From Siphonodentalium dalli (lineage: Eukaryota > Mollusca > Scaphopoda > Gadilida > Siphonodentaliidae): 64,000 bases of DNA. Positions 49,444-58,116 of the stretch are shown piece by piece (position 1 is the first letter of the stretch; each line of letters begins with the position of its first letter). A program made the position numbers and the translations under genes. Where the stretch lies: contig CP136061.1 of NCBI GenBank assembly GCA_032622095.1, forward strand, positions 5,900,734 through 5,964,733, read 5' to 3'. The notes beneath the pieces were generated by a model, which searched no databases, was not told the DNA's origin, and saw only the letters and a list, made by a program, of their open reading frames with translations.

Positions 49444-49654
49444 TTAACCCTTTCAGTGCCAAGTCCGATTTTTGTATCAACCCATATTTTCTTGATCATT
49501 TTTCAAATTTATTGATTATAATAATGGGATACATTGATGGAAAGAGCTCTTTCCATCAATGTACATGTATCACATTATTATAATCAATAAATTAAAAAAT
49601 GATCAAGAAAATATGTGTTGATAAAAAAATCGGACTTGGCACTGAAAGGGTTAA
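49444..49654. mobile_element. 211-bp full-length palindrome ending in TTAA
   Basis: TTAACCCTTTCAGTGCCAAG at the left and its reverse complement at the right. Pairing continues with few mismatches to the centre GGAAAGAGCTCTTTCC. It is a complete foldback with the same end sequence class as the other TTAA elements but without the 69-bp module. Confidence 0.85.
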
Positions 49655-49699
49655 AGCTACTTCAGACATTTGTCACGAGACCTGAGAATAAGGCGCCTG

Positions 49700-49775
49700 T
49701 CATTTGCAGAATGAGGACCCCAAATGGTGAATTTAGTGATGCTATCCGCATAGCAGGCTAGCATCACTAATTTTT
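49700..49775. repeat. Half hairpin module GAGGACCCC
   Basis: TGTCATTTGCAGAATGAGGA, then CCCCAAATGGTGAATTTAGTG and GCAGGCTAGCATCACTAA. The right stem is cut off. It is a remnant of the nested-palindrome family. Confidence 0.6.
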
Positions 49776-49973
49776 TATACCTGTTACAGGTACATGTATG
49801 GGTGCCCAAACTTGAGAAGCTCAAATGTCCCCAAATCCTAGTGGACAGCATCGAGTCAATTTTCCAAGGCAATTCAACAATATGCTATGTAAATAAAAAA
49901 TCTGTAGTTTCAATAAGGCCTTTATTTGCATGTTAAATTTTGAAATCAGAAATATTATGTCATATATATAATA

Positions 49974-51399
49974 CAGTCAATTTCGCTTTATTGCATAGCA
50001 TCGGTGCATGGTTTTTCTCATGCAATTAACCGAATATGCATAAAGCCGAAATCACCCCATCACCCCATTTTAGGTTTTTAGATTTTTAGTTTGTACCATA
50101 GTATAGCGAAATTAGTCTGTCGCCGTCTATCAATTTCAAATTTCATCTCACTCCTTGTTGTAAATTACTGTTATGTCAATAAACTGATTCATTAACATCA
50201 TTATTTGTTGTAATAAAATGATTACATACCATCATTATCACACACAAAAAACATTAAGAAAAAAAACATTTCATTCACGTGTATTAATTTCTCCCATCCC
50301 ATAATTTCTACTGCCTATCTATTTATAGACATTATGACATTGTATTCCCAGGCCACACCAAACACATTCCTTGTTATTTCCATTACAGAATAGATTTATA
50401 ATGAGTACACAATTGTGTTTAATACTTTATTTTAATTTAAACAAACATGATAAAAACAGACAAAGCAAATGATAAATAACAACAACAACATTAATAATAT
50501 ACAGAATTACGGAATCCAGTCGACGAATTCTGTGATCACGCACTGTCACCGCATCTTACTAATGATTCTCTGGAATCGTTTCTGGAGATAGTAGATAGCA
50601 TTTCAATCCATGTTATTGTCGTCGTGGGTTTTTTTTTAGTTGGCGACCTTGACACTTTGTTGATAGAATTCCTGGAATTGTCCTTTCACATTCAATATGA
50701 TTTTCGGAATTCGTACTGCAGGTTTTTACAAACGTTTTTATTTTTATGAAGCAGACACAACTCAACAATCAAATAAATATACAAACTTTAATAAATCATA
50801 CAATTCACAAATAAATAAGGAAACATACAGGAAATGTGTGTGAACAGAAGCATGTTAGAAGAAATAGAAAAGCATGTGTGTTTAGTCGGCGTCCTTGACA
50901 CTTTGTTGGTGGAATTCCCCGGAATCTTCCTTTCACTTTGAAATCTCAGAATTGCAACTGGAACTTCAGGTGTTTACAAACGTTTACAAATTCAACAAAC
51001 AAACAAATAAATATACAAATGTTAATAAATTATGCAATTCAAAAAGAAATATGGAAACCATACAGGAAATGTGTGTGAATAGAAGCATGTTAGAAGATAA
51101 ATTGAAATTGAAAATTGCTCGTCAACAATTTTGTATTAACTATCCCATAAAATACGTATTTCAAACTAACTTTTATTTTAAATTGCTATAAATTTGACAC
51201 CATAAGGAGACTTTTAACCCCTTATCAGCAAAATTTTGGTTGATTTTCTTATGCATAAAAACGGAATACAGTGTGACCTTTATGCATATAAACGATTAAA
51301 AAATAGTCTTTTTGTGAGAAAATGGTTTGGTGCATGCATATTTTATGCAAATATCTGAATTATGCATTTAAACGATATGCAATTAACTGAAATTGACTG
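49974..51399. mobile_element. pogo/mariner-like element, decayed
   Basis: Inverted ends CAGTCAATTTCGCTTTATTG and (reverse complement) CAGTCAATTTCAGTTAATTG with TA on both sides; 1426 bp. ATGCATAA-type motifs recur near both ends. Inside, a ~300-bp segment is duplicated (GGCGACCTTGACACTTTGTTG at about 50641 and GGCGTCCTTGACACTTTGTTG at about 50888). On the minus strand these read QQSVKVAN and QQSVKDAD followed by stops, possibly transposase C-terminal remnants. Confidence 0.7.
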
Positions 51400-52590
51400 T
51401 ACATGTGTATATTAATCGTTAATATCAGTGTATTTATTCCCTATCCAATTTTAATACAAAATTGTCCATTATACAAATCCAGCTTGAGGTCATCTCTGTC
51501 TGAGGAATAGCTTTTGGTTTTACACCAAATTGTTTTGATTGGTACAGTGAACAAAATACAAAGAAAGCATGCAGAATGTGTGTATATAAACACGTGACAT
51601 GAGCTCTGCTCGACGTGCTCGTGCAGTAACACTAGTTATATACTGCTGGAGTATCCTTGACACTGAGTGTGACAATGTGTCTTTTGCCAAATGCGGTAGT
51701 TCCTTTGATGTTGGCTTAAAGTTGTTGTAGCCACTGTATATTGTGGTGCTTACATCCTTTTACATGTATAGTTCATTAACTTGAGATCAAAGAAAGACGA
51801 TCTGTTTTAATTTGGTTTCTATTATAAGGAAGTTTCAATGTTCCTGCTTGTTAGTGTATACATATTTTTATTTCCAAATCCAACATAACATAATATACAG
51901 ATGATACAAATATGCAAAAATAGAAGAGATAATGTATGGAAATGAGGATCAGACAACAAGCCCGAGGGCTTATATGAAGTCTTCTCCTCTTTGGCGACAT
52001 GCCCCTTCCCCAATAAGTGAGGTAGGGGTATCGGTCAGACGGGAAAGGATATAAATATTTTTTTTTAAGGAGAAGTAACTAAGTTTGAGTTAGGGATGGA
52101 AACAGGGGAAAGATAGTGTTATGGATAGCAGGAGGTCGTATATACAGAATAGTGACAAGTAAGTAACTTACAAAATAATCGTTATCGGAAGACATTTAGT
52201 ACTACATATATAATGGGGAACATCGTGCTGCCGCATAACGCGATCAGAATCCAAAGCAATTTGTTACCCATACAGATCATGGAAATCTTTTTGTTCTCAT
52301 AATATATGTCTGTACTGCATTAAATATTTGTTTTTTTTCGCGAAGACTAAGCTCCCTTGACCCCGCATTAGTGTATTCTCAGATAGGGCAACATTGGGTA
52401 GGGAGTCAAAAATTCTCTTCTGGGCTCTTGATAAAATGAACATTCAAAGAGATAGTGGTAAGTTGTCTTGTTGCTTGTTGTCTCAAGTGAAAGGAAATGG
52501 CTATTTTTCATTCATGATAAACATCCAAATTTTCTCCAGACAGGGTGCCGGGTATGTGCTTCCCATGAAATACGCCCACATTCCCCTAGT
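51400..52590. other. No gene recognised
   Basis: AT-rich, unique-looking sequence. Frames at 51441-51632, 51822-52013 and 52394-52654 show no recognisable product or splice context. Confidence 0.45.
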
Positions 52591-52593
52591 CCA

Positions 52594-53323
52594 ACAAATT
52601 AGACTATTCGGATTAATACATATTTTAATATTTGGACATTTACAATTGTATTAATCCTTCTAGTCTAATAAAAGAGCTGAAAGCAAAGTTAGCACACATT
52701 TTGAAGCAGGTCAACATCAGTGACCACCGATATGACCCCATCAAATCAAAAATTCTAAATACCATTTTCTCTTAAATTATCTACAAATACATTAGTCTTA
52801 CCTGTAGCGGAGATAGTATTCTTTGTGTTCACACATAGATTGTGATATAAAAGTTGTCAGAATTACAGATTTGTTAGTTTAATCCCGGATTGGAAAACAT
52901 ATCACGATTTTCAAATACATATAAATTATGTTAATTTCGCGTGTTTTCCCAGATTTCTGATCTATTACGCATGCGCGTGCTTTCGTTTTCGTATGTGTTC
53001 GCTAGCGTAGACGGGTTTGAATATTTCTGTCGGTTGAGTTGTTATAAAATTATATGGATTAATAGTGACACAAATTTATGCTAGTTAGTTCAGTCATGAT
53101 ATTTAACATTCCAACAAAAGGTACATGTATGTGTTTTTTATTTGTAGTTTTATTTGTGTCATTAGACGTGAACAGTGTAAGTTAAAGGGACATGCCCTTG
53201 CCACATAACTCTTGCGGCTTCGTAGCGTTCAAAGTTTTCACGTCCTTTGTTGGACGATGAGGGATTAAGACCACATAAATGTCCAAATATTAAAATAGGT
53301 CTTAATCCGAATCGTCTAATTTG
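52594..53323. mobile_element. ~730-bp element with ~48-bp inverted ends
   Basis: CAAATTAGACTATTCGGATT and TTTTAATATTTGGACATTTA at the left are repeated in reverse complement at 53272-53323. The right end abuts the truncated LINE. There is no coding sequence inside; AT-rich with CATGCGCGTGC near 52970. Confidence 0.65.
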
Positions 53324-53326
53324 ATC

Positions 53327-53873
53327 AGAATGGGACCCATACTACGAGAAAGACAAAACAAAACTAGAGAGGGTCCAACGGAGAGCAGTGCGGTTTATCA
53401 AGCAAGACTACCGATCAAGAGAGAAAGGATGCGTGACGACCATGCTCAAGGATCTAGGATTACCATCACTAGAAGAACAGAGCAGAGACTAGCGTTATTT
53501 TATAAGGTGGTTAAGGGGTCGGCCCCGGGTATAAAACCTGAAAACTACATTGTACCTGACAAACTATAAACCAAGGAGAAAGAGGAAAGCAGTAAAGTTC
53601 GAGGATTTTGTCAGTGATAACATCATAGAAAAACTGACTGTAAACAACGAAAGTGCCTTCGAGCTGATCCGGACAAACACGGATCAATTTGGAAACTCCT
53701 TCTTTCCAAGAACAGTTATTGACTGGAACCATCTGGACGATACCACAGTCAACGCTGCCGACTTAGAAACATTCAAGTCGGCACTGGGAGAACATCACTA
53801 GCGCTCCTCCCGCCGTCCTGCAAAAGCCAGATTTGGTTACTAAGGACGTACCACATACAGATACAGATACCCC
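53327..53873 (+). pseudogene. 5'-truncated LINE reverse-transcriptase tail
   Basis: In three successive frames the + strand reads WDPYYEKDKTKLERVQRRAV, then RLALFYKVVKGSAPGIKPEN, then RKRKAVKFEDFVSDNIIEKL and FPRTVIDWNHLD. This is the conserved C-terminal tail of invertebrate non-LTR retrotransposon polymerases (Jockey/CR1-like). At least two frameshifts separate the parts, so it is dead. The 3' end carries a short ACAGAT repeat (53857-53870), like a LINE tail. Confidence 0.82.
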
Positions 53874-54544
53874 TACTGCCAGCTAGTACTGGCCCTAGCG
53901 GAAACCCTGTTATTCTGCGGCGGGATTAATCAGGGACAATCAGGATTGTGTGCGCCGACACTAAAGTAGTATCATTTTGGCAGAATCTTGTGCCTGTGAG
54001 TCTATAATTTGGAATTTTGGCTGCAATTTAGTGCAATTATTAAATGCCATGCAGCATCAAGACAAAAGCCATCATGAGCATGGTCTGAATAATTTGTAGT
54101 TTGACTGAGATTACCTTGCTCCCTGACTTGACTCCTGCTCTTTGTTGTAATTGATAGTCAAAACTTTCACTTGCTTTCGGAAGAATAGAGATCCCTTTTC
54201 TAAATACTTTAAAGTTCTTCTAACTGGCGCAGCACCTTTCATAAAAGGCATCTTGACCTACCCATGTATCGAAAACTGGGTTCTAAAACGAAAGTAGATT
54301 GTTGTCGTAAAATCACAAAAGTGCGAGGAATCGTGTCAAATCAGCTTCAACTGTTACTTATAGTGACATACAATAAGTATTCATCTCTAAAAAACATTGA
54401 AAATATTACGTACGATTTGTTTATAGTAGCCACGTTAAAATGATTTGTTCGCGCAATATCCAAAATTACGACATTGCAGACGATTTTCAAGGGTGAAATT
54501 TTGAACTTCATTATCTTCAAAGGAAATGTGGTGGTTTCGCTGAA

Positions 54545-54638
54545 ATGCCGTCACAGTCAGATCGGTTTCGTGCAGCTGCTGTGGGAACAGCTGTTGCCTT
54601 TGGGTTAGCTGTGACTGCATATTTGTTTCTGAAGAAAA
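54545..54638 (+). CDS. Possible first exon of a small membrane protein
   Basis: An ATG followed by 31 codons, MPSQSDRFRAAAVGTAVAFG then LAVTAYLFLKK, ends at a consensus donor (AA|GTGAGT, GT at 54639). The hydrophobic segment of about 18 residues between basic residues looks like an N-terminal anchor or mitochondrial/ER signal-anchor. The rest of the gene is not seen, and the LTR retrotransposon begins about 130 bp downstream, so it would sit in intron 1. Family not recognised. Confidence 0.4.
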
Positions 54639-54768
54639 GTGAGTTTACTTTTTATACCGGGTACCGGTAGTTTAAAACAATGAAATATGGAAAGTGCCAA
54701 TTTCAGTGCCAAATAATATAATTTTAATATTACGTCAGTGGAAACGGGCCAGCTCGCCCCAGTCGACC

Positions 54769-55104
54769 TGTGTCAGCTCGCCCGAGCCAACTGGCTCCTA
54801 GTGATAATGTCTTATTTAAGTTGTTGTGTTATCTTTTTGGGGTATGGCAAAGATAAGCTTATTTATATAAGGTTCTCACCTGTTTTACTCTCCTAGTCCT
54901 TCCAGCTATATACTTCCCTGGCGTGCTTTACCGATGGCGGTCCCGATTCAAGAGAGCGCACACTTCATTTTTAGCTCCGCCCTTCTCTCCCGTCTTTCTC
55001 CCTTATTACCCAATCACAGGCCAGTTAGAGTTCAAGGTGTCAAAGGTTACAGTTCATGGTTTCTTATGGGTCAGAGGTCATAGTTCATACTGACATATTC
55101 TACA
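54769..55104 (-). mobile_element. 3' LTR of the gypsy-like retrotransposon (end approximate)
   Basis: On the minus strand the LTR starts TGTAGAATATGTCAG directly after the purine tract. A TATA-like AGTATATAGC lies at about 54903-54915. I place the far end at GCTGACACA (54769) because it gives TGT...ACA borders, but the 5' LTR is outside the window, so this end is a guess. Confidence 0.5.
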
Positions 55105-55117
55105 CTCCTCCCCCTCC
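55105..55117 (-). promoter_or_regulatory. Polypurine tract
   Basis: On the minus strand GGAGGGGGAGGAG lies immediately before the TG start of the LTR. This is the expected primer site for plus-strand DNA synthesis. Confidence 0.7.
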
Positions 55118-55255
55118 AGTTCTTGCAGAATGCATTGTGAGGACTTCTGCTATCCTATCTGGTCTGCGACTGGGTGGTTATAAACAAATACATGTAGACA
55201 AATTCCGCTTTGTACAATCCCCTCAACAGGATGTCGCCGTTCCTCGTTGACACCA

Positions 55256-55441
55256 TGCCATAGCTCAGCGTTCCTCGCTGTTCCCACATTGCAGCTCAGC
55301 GTTCCTCGCTGTTCCAATATTGTAGCTCAGCGTTCCTCGCTGTTCCCATATAGCAGCTCAGCGTTCCTCGCTGTTCCCATATAGCAGCTCAGCGTTCCTC
55401 GCTGTTCCCATATAGCAGCTCAGCGTTCCTCGCTGTTCCCA
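55256..55441 (-). repeat. 31-bp tandem repeat over the ORF3 end
   Basis: About six copies of CAGCTCAGCGTTCCTCGCTG + TTCCCATATAG (31 bp). The first copy in reading direction encodes the natural end of the TatD domain (GTARNAELLY). Because 31 is not a multiple of three, the second copy is read in a new frame (GNSEER) and hits TGA at 55389. The array grew from the coding end into the 3' UTR. Confidence 0.9.
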
Positions 55442-58073
55442 TGCCAATGACTTCTTGGGTTTGACCCCTTATTTCCGCCACAGCAGCCACTACTTCGCCT
55501 ATATTCTTTGGGCTAGAAAATGCCCTGTTCCCTGCAAAGTACGGTCCATCCGTCTCTACCAGCAATCTTTCGTCCGGAACACTCCTCAAGGCCTCTTTCT
55601 GCTCTTCATCAAAATGTTTCACCAGCCCAGTAAACCCAAAATAACAATTTGGTAACTCCATCCATTCCCTCAGTACTTCAGATCTCTGTGAGCAACAATG
55701 GAGATGCAGTGGTTGGTTGACAAGCCTCATTCTCCTAATGATGTTCAATGCAATCCTTGCCACTCGATCTCCATACCTGCTGGCTCCTCTAAGGTGTAGA
55801 ATGATGGGCTTACTGGGCATGCTTAGTTTTAGGAGGTCTATGAACAGCCGTTCTTGTAAGTCGAATGAGGATGGGTGACTAGTATCATCCAGGCCAATCT
55901 CTCCCAAAGCACACACCGAACGATGGTTCAGATAATCTCTAATAAGATCCAGGGTGTGGCTTGAAGCCTGCCGATAGTTTTTCGGGTGAAACCCTATAGC
56001 CGTTCTCCACCTCTGACCAAGATCCACTGTCCAGGGGTAAGACTCCGGATCACAAAATACCGCAACCCCACCGATTACGCTACATGGGACCTTTCCGTCC
56101 GGAAATCCCTCAAAATATTGGTCCCAACAAAGGGTATCGGTGCCCTTGTTCGCTCGCTCCAGAATCCGATCCGGGTGGAAATGACTGTCATATAATTTGA
56201 GCAGTGGCTTTGGGGGAGGATCAGCGAGAGCGTCTTCACACTCCACCCAGGCCTCCAAACTGTCATCCTCCAGTTCTATCTCCAAAACCCCGCACTTCTC
56301 GGTCTCCATGGGGCAGGTCTGGAGTTCTCCCTGGGACTCTAAGAACATTTCTTCCTCTGGTGGAGACTTTGGTGTTGACTCTATACTGCTATCCTGACTG
56401 TCTGTGGCCCCAGCCTGGCTCAACCCGGTGAGGGGTCGAGTCAAAGTACTGGGCTCCTCAGGCACCCTCTCTTCGACTTGAGTCTTCCGATCCATCTCGG
56501 TTAGGGGACGGACCATAGAATAATCCTCCGTACTCACCAGTACCTCCTGGGTAGCAATCGTCTGGTCCCACCCGGTTAGCGGTAGGATCATAGGCGACTC
56601 TACATCTTCATTGGTGGAGCACTCCTGATCCAACCCGGTGAGGGGTCGAACCACAGAAGCACTTCTCCCATATACTCTGATCCAATGCTCCTCCCGTGAC
56701 AATCCATCTTCTCTATCTCTACAGCACTGTTTCAACTCATCCAATTTCTCCGGCTTAAGCATTTGAAGCAACACATAGAGAACCCTCCAATATAAAAAAC
56801 AAGCAGGGGAGTTAATAGGACTCAACCTACATTGTACAGTTTCCCCATCCTGAAAACATGGATCAGTGGACCGGCGCAGCCTATCTATGTAAAACTTGTA
56901 CATGTCTCCTGATATACTAGTATCGGGCGAAATCAGTCGGTCAGAATTAATCTTGTCGATCAAAGGTTTGAAGTGTTCTAAGGTCACCGCCTCAATAGGA
57001 ATCCTTTGAATAAATCCAACCAGTGTTTTTATTCCCTCTGCCATTTGTTGACATATTATCTCAGCCTGTTCAATTGAAACCGGTTCCCACAAAGTCTCTG
57101 GAACATGCGCATACAAGACATGTCGTTTCAATTGTGAAAACCTTCCCCTACATATCAAGCATAGAGTATTTCTGTTCTGCCTTAATCCTGCTTTCTTCAA
57201 ATTCTGTTTAAGACGCCACCTGCGATAACTTCTAAGGGTGGAAAACTTCTTTTCTGTCCTCGGCTGTGGAGTCGATGGTAATTCTCCCAGTCTGCTCCTC
57301 TCTTCATCCCTTCGAATTACATCTTTGAAAAAGGCTGGTGGTATCGTATGTTCCTCATCCCCTGCAGATAATATTACATTGTTAGCCGATCGAAATAATT
57401 TGAAGCCAGCCTGCAAATATTTATTTATATCCAAATATATTGCCACTTCACTTAGGGGCCTCATTCCACTAACCACAGTTTTATTTTCCGGTTCATGGGT
57501 GGAGAAGTGGATCATCTGTCTCCCCATGGTCTTAAGCCCTTCAACCTTAATTTTCGCCCAATTTTCCAATGACGTTCCATGCACCGCTTGTTCCAATTCT
57601 TCGCATGTTAAGATGGGTGTCAATTCTAGTTTCTCAACTGGTGTGGAGTGAGCTTGGTAAGCCTTGATCTCCATTAGTTCCATTAATCCTCTCTTTGATT
57701 GTCTTAATGCAAATCTGTTTTTTTCATTAGTATTTACTACCCGTGTGATGTCTTCTCTGGTCACCCCATGAAGAAATGGGTCCTTGAGCAAAATCTGTAC
57801 TTCCATATACCCTTCCTTATTTATTTTTGTGGTATGACGGAGCAAATACGACAAATGTCTCCCGATAGCTTCGTCATTTGGTTTCTTCCTACCTGGCCTA
57901 TCAGTCCTAAAATGGTGGACCGCAACAGGGTCTTCGCAAACTACTTGTTGAAGCGTGTTCTGAGAATCACGGTGGGATTGATTTAAATCTAGTGACTCAC
58001 TATGTCTTGATGGTGTCCAGTAATGTGATTTCCTTCTGTCCCTCTCATTCATTCTTAACTTCTTTGCTGACAT
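55389..58073 (-). CDS. Retrotransposon ORF3: Tpt1/KptA RNA 2'-phosphotransferase - zinc finger - TatD nuclease fusion
   Basis: 894 residues, ATG at 58073, starting 43 bp after the pol stop and in another frame. Residues ~65-255 form a Tpt1/KptA domain: LSYLLRH (R79, H80), NEKNRF (R120), HGTSLENW, MGRQMIHF (R185), SGMRPLSEVAIYLD and ILSAG. Tpt1 enzymes remove an internal RNA 2'-phosphate using NAD+. The Arg-His-Arg-Arg set needed for this appears present, although the usual IRANQGHS is IKAYQAHS. Residues 305-323 form a C2H2 finger (C305, C308, H318, H323). Residues 476-553 hold four PLTG/PLTE motifs. Residues ~627-888 form a TatD metal nuclease: DSHFHPD, GEIGLD (E725), H760, H792 and ETDGPY (D842), all metal ligands kept. 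It occupies the place of env in errantiviruses but shows no signal peptide or membrane segment. The role in the element's life cycle is unknown. Confidence 0.88.
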   Translation of the reverse strand: MSAKKLRMNERDRRKSHYWTPSRHSESLDLNQSHRDSQNTLQQVVCEDPVAVHHFRTDRPGRKKPNDEAIGRHLSYLLRHTTKINKEGYMEVQILLKDPFLHGVTREDITRVVNTNEKNRFALRQSKRGLMELMEIKAYQAHSTPVEKLELTPILTCEELEQAVHGTSLENWAKIKVEGLKTMGRQMIHFSTHEPENKTVVSGMRPLSEVAIYLDINKYLQAGFKLFRSANNVILSAGDEEHTIPPAFFKDVIRRDEERSRLGELPSTPQPRTEKKFSTLRSYRRWRLKQNLKKAGLRQNRNTLCLICRGRFSQLKRHVLYAHVPETLWEPVSIEQAEIICQQMAEGIKTLVGFIQRIPIEAVTLEHFKPLIDKINSDRLISPDTSISGDMYKFYIDRLRRSTDPCFQDGETVQCRLSPINSPACFLYWRVLYVLLQMLKPEKLDELKQCCRDREDGLSREEHWIRVYGRSASVVRPLTGLDQECSTNEDVESPMILPLTGWDQTIATQEVLVSTEDYSMVRPLTEMDRKTQVEERVPEEPSTLTRPLTGLSQAGATDSQDSSIESTPKSPPEEEMFLESQGELQTCPMETEKCGVLEIELEDDSLEAWVECEDALADPPPKPLLKLYDSHFHPDRILERANKGTDTLCWDQYFEGFPDGKVPCSVIGGVAVFCDPESYPWTVDLGQRWRTAIGFHPKNYRQASSHTLDLIRDYLNHRSVCALGEIGLDDTSHPSSFDLQERLFIDLLKLSMPSKPIILHLRGASRYGDRVARIALNIIRRMRLVNQPLHLHCCSQRSEVLREWMELPNCYFGFTGLVKHFDEEQKEALRSVPDERLLVETDGPYFAGNRAFSSPKNIGEVVAAVAEIRGQTQEVIGMGTARNAELLYGNSEER

Positions 58074-58116
58074 CTAAAAATTAGGAATAGACTTTGTACG
58101 ATGAAGCTGAACATTA

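Noticed and set aside
55455-57986. Several plus-strand frames within ORF3
   Set aside because: Shadows; the minus strand carries two recognisable enzyme domains without interruption.
55389-58073. ORF3 as an envelope gene, suggested by its position after pol
   Set aside because: No signal peptide, transmembrane segment or glycoprotein-like Cys pattern; the sequence matches enzyme domains instead.
55389-58073. ORF3 as a bacterial contaminant, since KptA and TatD are common in bacteria
   Set aside because: It is embedded between a eukaryotic gypsy pol and its LTR, with a C2H2 finger between the two domains.
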